From positions 21,903 to 85,902 of the forward strand of contig WKLE02000507.1 in the NCBI GenBank assembly GCA_014885115.2: a stretch of 64,000 bases of DNA, read 5' to 3'. Below the pieces are notes generated by a model. That model worked only from the letters and a program-made list of their open reading frames with translations. It did not search any database and was not told where the DNA came from. The DNA is from Asterionellopsis glacialis. Taxonomy: Eukaryota; Bacillariophyta; Plagiogrammaphyceae; Rhaphoneidales; Asterionellopsidaceae. Shown here in pieces: positions 12,630 to 23,442 of the stretch; the first letter of the stretch is position 1, and each line of letters begins with the position of its first letter. Position numbers and translations under genes: made by a program.

Positions 12630-13748
12630 ATGAAGTTCTCTTCCGCTTGCCTTCTTGGTGCCGCATTTGCGGCGGCTTCAATGTCCAGTACTGAAGCATT
12701 TACCACATCTCTATCATCGTCTGTCTCAGCTTCTGCTGCTCGTGGACCTGCATTTGCAACAACGACATCGACGACCAAACTCCAAGCAAACATTGCAGAT
12801 AATATCCTTGACTTGATCGGTAACACACCGTTGGTCAAACTTAACAAGGTCACAGACGGATGTGTAGCGGAAGTCGTTGCCAAGCTTGAATCTAATAACC
12901 CTGCCAATTCTGTCAAGGATCGTATTGCCTTGTCGATGATTAATGAAGCTGAAAAACGTGGTGACATTGCACCTGGTACAACCACACTCGTTGAACCTAC
13001 CTCTGGTAATACTGGTATTGGTCTTGCTATGGTAGCTGCCTCCAAGGGTTACAAACTTATCTTAACTATGCCTGAATCGATGTCTATGGAACGTCGTGTC
13101 CTTCTCAAGGCATTTGGTGCTGAAGTCATTTTAACACCCGCTGCCAAGGGTATGGGTGGTGCTATCGGGAAGGCTGAAGAAATTGTGGAAGCTCTCGGTG
13201 ATGATGGGTACCTCCTTCAACAGTTCAACAACCCAGATAATCCGAAAATTCACAGAGAAACTACTGGTCCTGAGATTTGGAGAGATACAGATGGTAAGAT
13301 AGACTTTTTGGTAGGAGGTGTTGGTACCGGAGGTACCCTCACCGGTTGTGGACAATACCTTAAACCACTCAACCCATCTCTCCAAATCGTGGCTGTCGAA
13401 CCAACGGAAAGTTGTGTCCTATCTGGTGGTAAGCCGGGACCACACAAAATTCAAGGTATTGGTGCTGGATTTATTCCTGGCAATGCCGATACGTCTCTCT
13501 TGGATGAAGTTATCCAAGTATCTGGTGAAGATGCCATGGAAATGGCAAGGACATTGGCAACCACCGAGGGTATCTTTTGTGGTATTTCCAGTGGAGCTGC
13601 TGTCACAGCAGCTCTCAATGTTGCCAAGCGCCCTGAAAATGCTGGAAAAAGAATTGTTCTTGTTATCCCCAGTTTCGGTGAACGTTATCTCTCTACCGCT
13701 TTGTTCCAGAACTTGTGGGATGAAGCCACAGCACTCAAGGCCGAATAA
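12630..13748 (+). CDS. cysK: Cysteine synthase (O-acetylserine thiol-lyase), plastid
   Basis: Single exon, 372 aa. It is a PLP-dependent beta-replacement enzyme making cysteine from O-acetylserine and sulfide, the last step of sulfate assimilation. The fold-type-II domain starts at about residue 54 ([15 protein letters not shown]). The PLP lysine is K96 in NPANSVKDR, the substrate loop is [12 protein letters not shown], the PLP-phosphate loop is [10 protein letters not shown], and FGERYLST is near the end. The N-terminal ~50 residues form a signal peptide with an Ala-Phe motif (STEAFTT, 20-26) and a transit peptide, pointing to the plastid. The ATG at [10 protein letters not shown] is used because upstream in-frame sequence has only a TTG. 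Tail-to-tail with the ferroportin gene. Confidence 0.94.
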   Translation: MKFSSACLLGAAFAAASMSSTEAFTTSLSSSVSASAARGPAFATTTSTTKLQANIADNILDLIGNTPLVKLNKVTDGCVAEVVAKLESNNPANSVKDRIALSMINEAEKRGDIAPGTTTLVEPTSGNTGIGLAMVAASKGYKLILTMPESMSMERRVLLKAFGAEVILTPAAKGMGGAIGKAEEIVEALGDDGYLLQQFNNPDNPKIHRETTGPEIWRDTDGKIDFLVGGVGTGGTLTGCGQYLKPLNPSLQIVAVEPTESCVLSGGKPGPHKIQGIGAGFIPGNADTSLLDEVIQVSGEDAMEMARTLATTEGIFCGISSGAAVTAALNVAKRPENAGKRIVLVIPSFGERYLSTALFQNLWDEATALKAE

Positions 13749-14040
13749 AGACCATGGAGAATATATGAAATGCATGTTGCACAAGAAAAATATTGAAGAA
13801 GAGAAGCAATTACAGTACAATAATCTTCACAGAATCAAGGGAACCGTAAAATAAGTCAAAACACATCATTAAGTGACTTTTCTTGATGCTTAAGAATCGA
13901 AATAGGTAGAAATCACTACGATGTTTAAATTAGTCTGGTAGGAAATACAATTTTCCCTCTTTAGAATGTCAAATCATCGATTCTTTTTGGTAAGGTGGTG
14001 GTACAGAAATGTTGGTCTTCTAGTCCTAGTCAAGTTAGCA

Positions 14041-15843
14041 CTATACAATCGTCTTCAACTCCAATCCTTCATTTTCATTATCCTTGGCACAGTTGTCATC
14101 GAGGTCGGTGTCATCGAGGTCGTCGACATCGAGGTCGGTGACATCGTGGTCAGTGTCGTCGAGGTCGGTGTCATCGAGGTCGGTGTCATCGAGGTCGTCG
14201 TCATCACATCTTTCTTGAGCTAGATTTTCATAGGCTCCATTTTTGTATGGAAGGTATATTCCAACATAGTAAAAAGCCATCGCTACACCAACACTCATGT
14301 ATCCAATTGTTGCAAGTATGGGAAAATCACCTACATCAGAATATATCATACCAAGGACGAATGACATATATTCAAACATAGCATTGAGACTTGTTTGCTG
14401 CCCACCAACCAAACCCCTCACAGAAGGTGGCACACTTCTTTGGAACAGTTGGGCAAGACTTATATCGTAAGAATAGAGGCCCATTCGACTCGGAAGGACT
14501 CCTGCAATCAACAATGTCGCTGAAAGATCGGAGTCGGCGATAAAGATACGTGCCACAGTTAAACAAAGAAATTGCCATACTAGGCTCAAAAGTCCCGTCG
14601 TCTCCAAGTCCATAACCTTTAAAGCTTGATCATATACCTTTCAGAGATCAGCAAGGATGATGGATAGAGGAAACCAAAAGAAGTTGTGAGGAAAATGACA
14701 GATAAAGCATTAATAAAGCTATTGAAAGAAACTGAGAAAGTCGTGAAGGAACCAATAGACCACTCCGGAATGAAGTCAAAACTCTACCAGAAAAACTTAC
14801 AACTGTTCCAAAGAGACCCATGAGACTGGACACTCCTTTCCAGATGCCGACGGTTGTTATTGGCATGCCACAATTAACAAGATAAGTAGTCATAAGTCCA
14901 CCAAAAGTTAAGACCTAAGAGTTGAAAAGACACTGGTCAGCATGAGATCCCAAAATGGGCAACTTTGGTATTTTACTTTCCTAGTGCAGTCACTTACATT
15001 GGAGTAGAGAAGGGCTAAAGCAACGCCAGCCCATACCATTTTTTGTGAGGTGTACACTGATATCTGTCTCTGACAAGGCCAAGTTCCAGGCGGTGTACTT
15101 TCATCATCACCATCATCAGTCTCATTTTCCTCATTAGTTGATGAAGTTATTTCTTTATAGTTTTGTTGAAGTGATGGGATTCGTTGATACACTTGTTCAA
15201 TGCAGATATATTGAATCAACGAAGAGGAAATAATGCATGCATCGATCCAGAATATTCCTTTACTTATGGTCAAAATTTTGCCCGTGATGGCGGGGCTCAT
15301 AACCGTGCATAGGAGTTGAATCTGTTTCAATCCTACGTTCGTTTTCTGCAACCAGATATCATCTTCGTTTGCCATTACAATAACCCAATCTCTTTCCATT
15401 GTTATGAGCATTATTTGGTACAAGACTTCAGCACTTGCTCCAAAGAGACAGCTAATTCCAACCAAACAATTCAAAAGGACATCGTTTTCTTTAATATTCA
15501 TTGCGAAGCCAATCACTATAGTAACGGCAAACAAAGATGCATTTTGAGCCAAGATGGCCCTGGAAGCAAACTGGTTCCGCTTGATAGAAGTTCCAGCAGC
15601 AGCTTCATCGATCCATCTTGAAATCTTCGGAACCAAAATTAAAATTGAAAAACGGGTGATACTTTGATAGACGCTAATGAGAAATAACCCAGACTCAATT
15701 TTGGTGAACCAAAAGATTAGGGAGAATTGAAAAGACCACTGCGTAAATTCTCTAAAGAAATGTGAAATATACAAGATTCTTCTTGCAGATTTCAAATCGT
15801 GGTCAGTGACATCGCTGTTGCGCATTTCCTCCACTCCTGCCAT
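14041..15843 (-). CDS. Ferroportin-like metal exporter (SLC40 family)
   Basis: Three exons, 15843-14998, 14914-14801 and 14637-14041, all phase 0, with introns of 83 and 163 bp, 518 aa. The joins restore ALLYSN-VLTFGGLMTTYL and LMGLFGTV-VYDQALKVMDLETTGL. The fold is an MFS-like exporter with about 11-12 membrane helices. Family marks are the first-helix FFREFTQW region, SRWID, FASRAILAQN and the C-terminal RMGLYSYDISLAQLFQ with VRGLVGGQQTSLN. Ferroportins export Fe(II), and plant IREG/FPN members also move Ni and Co; substrate and membrane are not given by sequence. The cytosolic tail is an unusual acidic repeat (separate entry). It diverges from the NikA-like gene across 725 bp. Confidence 0.9.
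14092..14193 (-). repeat. 15-bp tandem repeat coding (LDDTD)n tail
   Basis: About seven imperfect 15-bp units encode LDDTD, LDDTD, LDDTD, HDVTD, LDVDD, LDDTD, LDDN at the C-terminus of the ferroportin-like protein. On the plus strand the unit reads like GTCATCGAGGTCGGT. The tail has over 20 Asp and one His. Confidence 0.9.
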
Positions 15844-15943
15844 TCTCGTGTATTTTGATTGATATCTTGTACTACAAGAAAACGTATTTACTCCACTCTT
15901 GCCATTCTCATGTATTATTATTTATAATTTGTACTACAAGAAT
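15829..15943. repeat. Direct duplication of the ferroportin start region
   Basis: Two imperfect copies with a 62-bp period, 15829-15882 and 15891-15943. Both contain CTCCACTCxTGCCATTCTC and TTGTACTACAAGAA. The proximal copy holds the ferroportin start codon; the distal copy lies upstream of it. Confidence 0.85.
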
Positions 15944-16568
15944 GCATCAGGCTATTATAGCAACAAAGAAAAGTTATAGCCTCAAAGTATTTTTTGTTTA
16001 GGCTTTGACGTGACATGTACGTTGGGGCGTCGAAAACGTGAGGCAAAAAAGCTAAAAGTGGGAGTTCCCGGCTGTGGGAGCTTTATGCCTTAGTAAAATG
16101 TGACTTCTAGAGGCCTTCAAAACATTTCTGAAGTCCCCCAAGAAAGGATCTATATTTTGAAAAAATGACGTGAGAGGCCGATAGAGGCTTTTTGAGGCTG
16201 ATTGAATAGCCTTGAAAATAGGCGTTTACCAGAAATAATCAATGGCTAACAAGAAAAACTCGTGGAAAACCTACGCAGGAACTTAGAGCCTGGAGAGCCT
16301 GACACGGGGTGTGATATCCTTTCTAACGAAGGGCCTCACAAATTGACAAATTACAAATCCTCTTTTGTATCATTCCTCTTTTGTATCATAAATCTAAAAA
16401 AGAAATCTTTCAAAGGCTTTTTTTGTTGTGTAATTGATCAAGTATTTTCAAACAGCTTGGAAAAGGTAAGATTACTCAGAGGAGACCAGTAGTGGAAAGG
16501 AACAAACCATTTATATACTAATGCATCAATCGTTCTTCTACTCTTCTTCATTTGACACGATAAGAAAA
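15844..16568. other. Divergent promoter, ferroportin / NikA-like receptor
   Basis: A 725-bp head-to-head gap. It holds the distal copy of the duplicated ferroportin start region, several GAGGC/AGGCTTTTT words at about 16010-16210, and a TTATATACTA TATA-like box about 55 bp before the NikA-like ATG. No further gene. The shared gap makes co-regulation possible but does not prove it. Confidence 0.55.
15888..15911 (-). promoter_or_regulatory. Possible upstream ORF before ferroportin
   Basis: In the distal duplicate the minus strand reads ATG AGA ATG GCA AGA GTG GAG TAA, seven codons plus stop. It ends 44 bp before the ferroportin ATG. If the transcript starts upstream of 15911 this would be a short uORF with two in-frame ATGs. 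The transcript start is not known from sequence. Confidence 0.4.
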
Positions 16569-18515
16569 ATGAAATTCTCAGGCCACGCTATTGGTGCTCT
16601 CTTCATGACAGGAGCTCTACTCGTTCCCAAGTCTTTTGCAAGGATCAATTTATCTTCCGAACCCGGCTACCTTGATTCACGTAATCTTGATAATCATGAG
16701 GAACATTCTCATTCCAGTAATGAGAATTGCAAAGAACATGAAATTGATTTCGTTCTTGTTGAAGGTGATGCTGTCCGTACCTCCGTGGAAGCTGAGATCG
16801 TTCACATGTTGGAAGAGGTTGGAATCCATGCCAAAACTCGCAAGCTTTCAAAAGATGAGTTCAATGCTGCAGAACAAGCAGGAGATTTTCATCTCTCCTT
16901 CAGTGAGACCTGGGGTGCACCGTATGATCCACATGCCTACGGAAGTGGCTGGGTCGCACAAGATGAAGGTCATTTTCAAGCATTGGCTGGTTTGGAAGCT
17001 CCTGATACTCGTGACTCTCTGTTCCAACAAATCGATGATGTCCTAAAAGAGGAGAGGCATACTGAACGCACCAAGAGATGGGAAGGTATCCATAAAATCG
17101 TTCATGACAATGCTGTGATGTTGCCACTTTGGGGTTCTCGTATTCCGACTGTATTGAACTCCCAACGTCTGACCAAATATCAGCCTGGAAATCAGCAATT
17201 CGATTATCCTGTTCATCTTCTTGAAGTTTTGGATGGTTCTTCCAAGGCTGTAACTATTGCACCTGGTGCCCAAAGTGGACTATTTCAATCTATTGGAAGA
17301 TTGGATCCTCATACGTATCGACCAAATGAGTTCTTTGCAAACAATTGGGTCTACGAAGGATTGGTCAGCTACGGGCCATATGGGCAAATCCTTCCGGCCT
17401 TGGCTTCAAGCTGGAAGGTTACTGATCAGACACAGGGTGGTCAACGATACACCTTTCAACTTCGCCCGAATGTACTATTCCATGACGGCGCTGCTTGGAA
17501 TTGTGCTGCTGCAAAACTAAACTTTGATCATGTCCTTGCCAAGCCACTTCGTGGTAATGATTATCATGGATGGTATGGCCTCATGTCTCAGATCAAAAGC
17601 TGGGATTGCACAAGTGACATGGAATTCATCGTCGACACCAACGACAAGTACTACCCATTCCTTCAAGAACTTTCATTCATTCGTCCACTACGAATGTTGT
17701 CGCCATTGAAATTCGCGGGTGATGCGGATCCTTTTACATCCAACTCATGTCACGTTGGCTGGGGAACTATTGATGATGCTGATGGTGGACCCTCTGTTGT
17801 TTGCGCTGGGACCACGGGTATCGCTGGGACTGGGCCTTTTGTGTTTGAAACGCGTTCACCCAAGGAAGCTACTGATGGGTCAACCTTTGATGAGCAGGTT
17901 ATCTTTAAACATAATGCAAAGTATTGGGATGGAGCTCCATCAATTGAAACATTGACGATTCAACACTATGAAACTTCCGGTCAAGTCAAGAATGCATTGT
18001 TGGATGGCTCCCTTGATGTTGTGTGGGGGGGTGGCGTTTTGACAGCTGAAGATCTGATCGCATTGGAACAAGATGAAACAAATAATCTTTCTGTATTCCA
18101 TTCAGAAGATGTTCAAAATGTGATCATCTTGTTGAACTCTGGAAAGCCACCATTAGATGATATTAATGTCCGGAAGACAATCATTCATGCTATCGATAAA
18201 AAGAAGATCATTGACGATAATCTTGGTGGACTATTCAAGCCAGTCGATAACGTCTTTCCGTTAGATGCTCCGTATTGTGACGTCGATTTGACACCGCGTT
18301 GGGACTTTGATATTCAAAAGGCAGAGTTTTTGAATTGTCCGGTCAAGTCGAAAGAAAAAGATCAAGCTCTTGCAGTGGGACTTGGCGTCGGCCTTGGAAT
18401 GTTTTGTATCATTTTGTTGGGAGTTGCATTCATGTATGTCCGACGTAGCAATCGATTGGAAAAAGAATTACAAGAAATGCTACTTAAAGTCGAACGAGAA
18501 GGAAGTTCTCCGTAA
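16569..18515 (+). CDS. Membrane-anchored NikA-like solute-binding protein, circularly permuted
   Basis: Single exon, 648 aa. Order: signal peptide (1-25), His/Asp/Glu-rich linker (about 41-58), a segment like the C-terminal part of NikA (about 58-220, with SETWGAPYDPHAY at 112-124), a segment like the N-terminal part (about 228-590, with GRLDPHTY, YYPFLQELSFIRPLR and GTGPFVFE), then one membrane helix (about 601-623) and a short charged tail. Bacterial NikA and other family-5 binding proteins have these halves in the reverse order. Known relatives bind Ni-chelates, Fe-chelates, haem or oligopeptides for ABC importers. The signal peptide and C-terminal anchor predict a type I membrane protein with the binding lobe outside the cytosol. 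Probably of bacterial origin. The first ATG (16521) would add 16 residues before the signal peptide; the second was preferred. Confidence 0.85.
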   Translation: MKFSGHAIGALFMTGALLVPKSFARINLSSEPGYLDSRNLDNHEEHSHSSNENCKEHEIDFVLVEGDAVRTSVEAEIVHMLEEVGIHAKTRKLSKDEFNAAEQAGDFHLSFSETWGAPYDPHAYGSGWVAQDEGHFQALAGLEAPDTRDSLFQQIDDVLKEERHTERTKRWEGIHKIVHDNAVMLPLWGSRIPTVLNSQRLTKYQPGNQQFDYPVHLLEVLDGSSKAVTIAPGAQSGLFQSIGRLDPHTYRPNEFFANNWVYEGLVSYGPYGQILPALASSWKVTDQTQGGQRYTFQLRPNVLFHDGAAWNCAAAKLNFDHVLAKPLRGNDYHGWYGLMSQIKSWDCTSDMEFIVDTNDKYYPFLQELSFIRPLRMLSPLKFAGDADPFTSNSCHVGWGTIDDADGGPSVVCAGTTGIAGTGPFVFETRSPKEATDGSTFDEQVIFKHNAKYWDGAPSIETLTIQHYETSGQVKNALLDGSLDVVWGGGVLTAEDLIALEQDETNNLSVFHSEDVQNVIILLNSGKPPLDDINVRKTIIHAIDKKKIIDDNLGGLFKPVDNVFPLDAPYCDVDLTPRWDFDIQKAEFLNCPVKSKEKDQALAVGLGVGLGMFCIILLGVAFMYVRRSNRLEKELQEMLLKVEREGSSP

Positions 18516-19200
18516 ATAAATTAGCGTTTGTCTCACTTTTTATCTCTAGGTCTTAATACATCAAGAGAATAATGTAAAGATGTCTTTGCTATTCTCTTAT
18601 TTCTACGAAGTTTATTAAAATAAATAGGTATATTTCTTTGGCCTTATTTGAAGGTTGTTCAAGTTTGCTCTTCCATTCCCCCAATTACACATGTGTTCAA
18701 AAATAGGGAAACCGTTCTCGACGAACACCGTGAAAAGGTCTCCAGTTTGTCACACGGGAGAGTAGACGGTCTCACATGTATATCGAAGTTAACATACTTT
18801 CAGATTATGGCCAATTTGATCGAGATTAAATTGTGTCCCTGTATGGGAAGGCAGGGTACAGTACAGTATTGAAATTTTCATAACTTCCAGTGGTTGCGTC
18901 AAACCCTAGCACAAGCCACCTTGTTGGAATTTTCTTTAATCTGCCGTGTTTACCCCAAAGCGCAACCATAGCTTTCTCTTAACAAGGATTTGTATGTTCT
19001 ATTACAAGACCCATTGGCGTAAGAAACATATCAGCATTGTAAGGATTTAATCCAGCACTCATACTTTAGATTCTGCGTGGCTTTTCATCGTCAAAACCTT
19101 TCAAAATTGCGCTGTACATGAACAATTCCCCTAAATTATGGTTATGTTTCGCTACTTATAAGCAATATCCCCAATACAATCAAGAATACAACTAGTGATT
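18516..19200. other. Intergenic, convergent
   Basis: Tail-to-tail gap between the NikA-like gene and SMC4. AT-rich 3' sequence with AATAAA-like runs near 18615; no gene seen. Confidence 0.5.
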
Positions 19201-22200
19201 TTAAGAGGTTGACATGAAATTTTCTTGGTCAACACCCGATGGTCTATCAATACTTGGTTTTCCAGCATAATTTGATTCCGCATTTGTCTTGTCACCGAGA
19301 GGAACTTGTGATCCGGGGGTGACCCCATTCTGCTGACTTGCCACTCCAAATGCCCGAGGATCGATCGTAACACTCTTTGTGCAGTTATTTGTCTTGTAAA
19401 TGCCAACAAGTCTATCTGCTAGCTCAAACATATTGTTACGCAAAGAAATGATAATGAATTGGGCATTCTTTGTTCGTTCTTTAATATAATTTGCAACGAT
19501 CGAAACGTTCTTGAAATCAAGAGCAGCATCAATTTCGTCCATGACGTAGAGAGGAGTTGGCTTAAAGTGGTGGAGAGCGAAAACAAGTGCCAGTGATGAA
19601 AGCGTTTTCTCACCACCTGAAAGATTGGCAATATTTTTCCATGACTTTTTGGGAGGCCTTACAGAAAATACAATGCCCTCTGAAAAAGGATCAAGGGAGT
19701 CCACAAGTTCGAGCTCGGCATCACCGCCGAGAGTAATCATTTGATACATTTCCTTTAGCTTGAGAGTGATTTGGCCAAACCCATCCATAAACTTTTCAAG
19801 CCTCAAACGTCGAAGCTCCTCATGAGCTTTGCGGGCAATGTTCCTTTCCTCCGTCACACCATCAAGTTCAGTTACCCGTGCAAGATAATCGGCCTCTTTC
19901 TTCCTGTATTCTGCAATAGCACCCATGTTTGCATTCTTTGCAAGTGACTTGTGTTCGTCTTCTAGAACACCAATGTCGTTTTTGAGGTCTTCTGTTCTGT
20001 ACTGTTCTAGTGATGCAAATGGTAAAGTAGGCAAAGAGGAATGCCCCTGTTGTACTTCTTTCGTTTCAGGACTATCCGAAGCTTCGTCGACCTCCATCAT
20101 ATCTGTATCACTGTCCTGGCTTGAGACTTTTTCTTCGGCTGATGATTCTTCACCTTCATCATCTGATTCATCGTATTCATCGTCCTCTTCAGCATCCGAT
20201 CGCAACTTGCATATTTCATTTTGCCAATGTTCCGAACGTTTGTCACATTCAGCAATTTGCTTCCTAAGATTTTCAACCTTTCCGACTAAATCAATTTCAA
20301 CAAATTTAATCTTTCCTTGAGACTGCTTTAACTCTTCACATTCTTTTGAAATTGAATCGAGTTCCTCTCTTTTTGATGCCTCGACTTCGGCAGCTTTTTC
20401 GTATGCTTGCATTACGTCAAATGCTTCCGACTCCAATGACTTAAACTCGGTCAACCGTTCTTCAAGAACAGCTTTAGACTGTTCCAAATCCTTTAACGCT
20501 GCATCCTTCGCCTTCAGTGCTTTTGCTGCAGCCTTCTGACTACTTGTGACTTCAACTTTAGCGGATCTCAATGCTTTTTCTGTATCATTTAAAGCAGCGA
20601 GCGCATTTTCGCAGGCTTTTTGTTGCTTTTTTAATTTCTTACCACCAGCATCAAGAATTGCTTTCTGTAATCTTGCAACATCGGCTTCGAGCTTGGATGC
20701 CAGCATGGCACAAGATGCCATGTCTGATTTGCACTTCTGTACCTTCTTGTTTAATTCACTGACTTTATCCGCATCTTCGTCGCTTAGTTCGCACTGTGAC
20801 CGTAATTCTGGTAACCGTTTCGTGAGCTCCTCCCGAGTAGTATCACAGCCAGCAATTTCCATTGACAATTTGGGAAGTTTAACAGTAAGTGTCTTGACAC
20901 GTTTTTTTAGCTTACGAATTTCATCAATAAGCTCACGGCGTCGTTTGCGGCACTCTTGTAGAAGCTGTTGCCCGTTGTTCACTTCTTCTTCAAGCTTCTT
21001 ACAGTCACTGGCAGAGATATCGTCGGTCGAAGCTCCTGTTGAAACTCCTCTAGAGTTCTATAACGTTATAGAGATATGTAAAAATGTGCACAAAAGTCAG
21101 TGAATCAAGACACAATGAAGAGAGAAGAAAATTATGCAAGGCCACTTACAGCGAGTCTCATCCCTCCCCTTCTCACTGACTTTCCGCCGCCGGACATAGT
21201 TCCTGCAGTTTCGATCAATTTACCATCAATAGTAACGACGCGCCACCTTTTACCATAATCATAGGCCCACCTCGAAGCAGTTTCAAGATCAGGAGCAACA
21301 AGTGTATTTCCAACTGCCATGAAAAGCGCCGGTGTTACAGCATGATTCCTTGGCGAAATCAGCTCAAATAGCCTGGGTGCGCCTTCTGGAGTTTCGACTG
21401 CACGGTCGTGTGCTCCCTTTTTCATTTTGTCGAGTGGAATGAAGCTTGCACGGCCAAGTCCATGCTTTCGAAGAAAGTTTAGACACTTTTGTGCACCGGC
21501 AGTAGTCTGAACGACAATATTATCGAGACTTCCGCAGGCAGTTGAAACTGCAACATCGTATTCTTCAGAAATAGTAGCTAGGTCACCGAGACGTCCTAGC
21601 ACACCAACTTTTGATAACTCCCCGCCCTGTTTGGCAGCCTTGAGAATACCAGCAACCGCCTGCGAACGAGCTCCAGATGATTGCAATGAAGCTTTGGCTT
21701 CTTCTAAGGTCCCAACAAGCTCGTTATTACGTTTGGCAAGAAGTCCTTCTTGCTCTGATAGTTGTTTCTCTTCATTCTCTGCGTCAACAATACGCTGTTT
21801 TGCTTCAGCAAGTTCATCCTCACAAGCAGCTAATTCGTCTCTTTTAGAAGATTGAGTGGCATCTAAAGATGAAAGTTCCTTTTCTGCTGAGGCAAGTTGT
21901 TCTTTCGCCCTCGTGGTAGAGTCTTCAAGAAGTTTTACCTCGGTCTCTGCAGTATCAAGATTTGCTTGGAAAACAGCTCGCTCTTGAGTTACAGGTGCAA
22001 GTTCTTGTGTTTTCTTCTCCAAATCTACGCGGAGCTTGTCCGTTACACCTTTCATTTCCTCAAAGATTGCCTCCAACTTTTCATCTTCTTCTGCCTTTTT
22101 ATCCGTATATTCCTGAACTTGTTCCTCGAATCCAGGGATGTTCTCTTCCGCTTCGGCGCCCTTCGCAATTGCATCGGCCTCCTTCTTCGTTTCTGTCTTA

Positions 22201-23442
22201 ATTTTGGTATCAAGCTTTTTCTTTTGTGCTTTCAAGTGCTTAATTTCCTCTCTTAGCTTAATATCGCGCCTTTCATAGGCCGAGAATTCTTCTTTTGTTT
22301 GATTGAGTTCCTCGTGGATCCTGTTGTACTCCGCCTTTTGTTTCGACAAGCCACCCTCGATTTCTTTAACGCGGTCATTTGCTGCTTTCAATTTTTCACG
22401 CTCAGCTTCGAGCTCGGTGTCAACTTCTTTCTTTTCTTCTTGGAAACGTTCCTTATCCTTTACTGCCACCATGCCATTGATCTGATAAAGAATATTTTTC
22501 TTTCTTCGGATTTCTCTTTCTTTTCCTAAGAGAGCCTCTGCTTCCAATTTCGCACCCTCGAGATTGTCTTTTTCCTTTTCGACTGCTTTCACGCGGTTCA
22601 GTTTTTCTTGACGTTGTTCTGTTAGCTGTTCAACTTTTGCTGCGGCCAAATTGGTATCTTCCACGTACTTATTAGATCCTATGATGTCCTCGAGGTATTC
22701 CAAGAGACCCTCGTCGTTTTCTGTCTTTCCTTTAGGTTGCATCATGGAAATCATTTCGACTTCGCCCTGCAAAATAAGGAAACGATTGTTATCGAGATCG
22801 ATTCCTTTTGTGCCCAGATATTTTGCAACATCCTTGAAAGCGCAGTTTTTACCATCTAACTTGTACGTAGAGGAACTATCCTTACGTGCAATCCTACTAA
22901 CAACTGTTTCTGTATTGGGAATTACTTCGTAATCATTGTCACCGTCACCGGTGTCGATTATTTCTTGAAAATGTACAGATACCCGTGCAAATTGTGGTGG
23001 GTTGCTTTTAACTGCATCAGATTTGTGGATAAGCTCTGACACTTTGTTCAGACGTAGCTTTTTCGCACGCTTTCCAAATACAAAAAGCATGGCATCAATC
23101 ACATTAGATTTTCCAGAACCGTTAGGTCCAACAACGGAAGAAAAACATTTGTGGAAAGGCCCAATTTCTTTCACACCCGCATAACTTTTAAAATTTTCAA
23201 GAACCTGTGTGTTGCGCAAAGGACATCTTGCAAGTTAGATGACACAAGAAATGCAGCGAGAAAGCAAAAGGAAAACACGAACAAACCTCCTAAAGTTTTT
23301 AGAAACGCACCATTTTGGTAATCATAAGCCGTGAAGGCGGTGCTTCGCTGCTTCGTTCATCATTTTGAGGACTATCCATATCAGCGACGGGTGTCATTGC
23401 ATCGGAGATCATGTCCGGGAGCGGAGCTTCTTCCGCCACCAT
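19201..23442 (-). CDS. SMC4: SMC4, condensin ATPase subunit
   Basis: Three exons, 23442-23311, 23204-21150 and 21057-19201, all phase 0, with introns of 106 and 92 bp, 1347 aa. The joins give LMITKM-VLENFKSYAG and GGMRLA-NSRGVST. SMC4 pairs with SMC2 in condensin to compact mitotic chromosomes. Walker A is GPNGSGKSN near the N-terminus and RAKKLRLNKVSELIH is typical of SMC4. Two long coiled coils flank a hinge (about 555-700). The C-terminal head carries the ABC signature LSGGEKTLSSLALVFALH and Walker B PLYVMDEIDAALD. A Ser/Asp/Glu-rich acidic loop interrupts the second coil. Length is close to the usual ~1290. The start ATG lies in an ACCATGG context. Confidence 0.95.

Noticed and set aside
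13966..14223. Plus-strand frame of VIEVGVIEV repeats
   Set aside because: It is the antisense of the Asp-rich ferroportin tail repeat.
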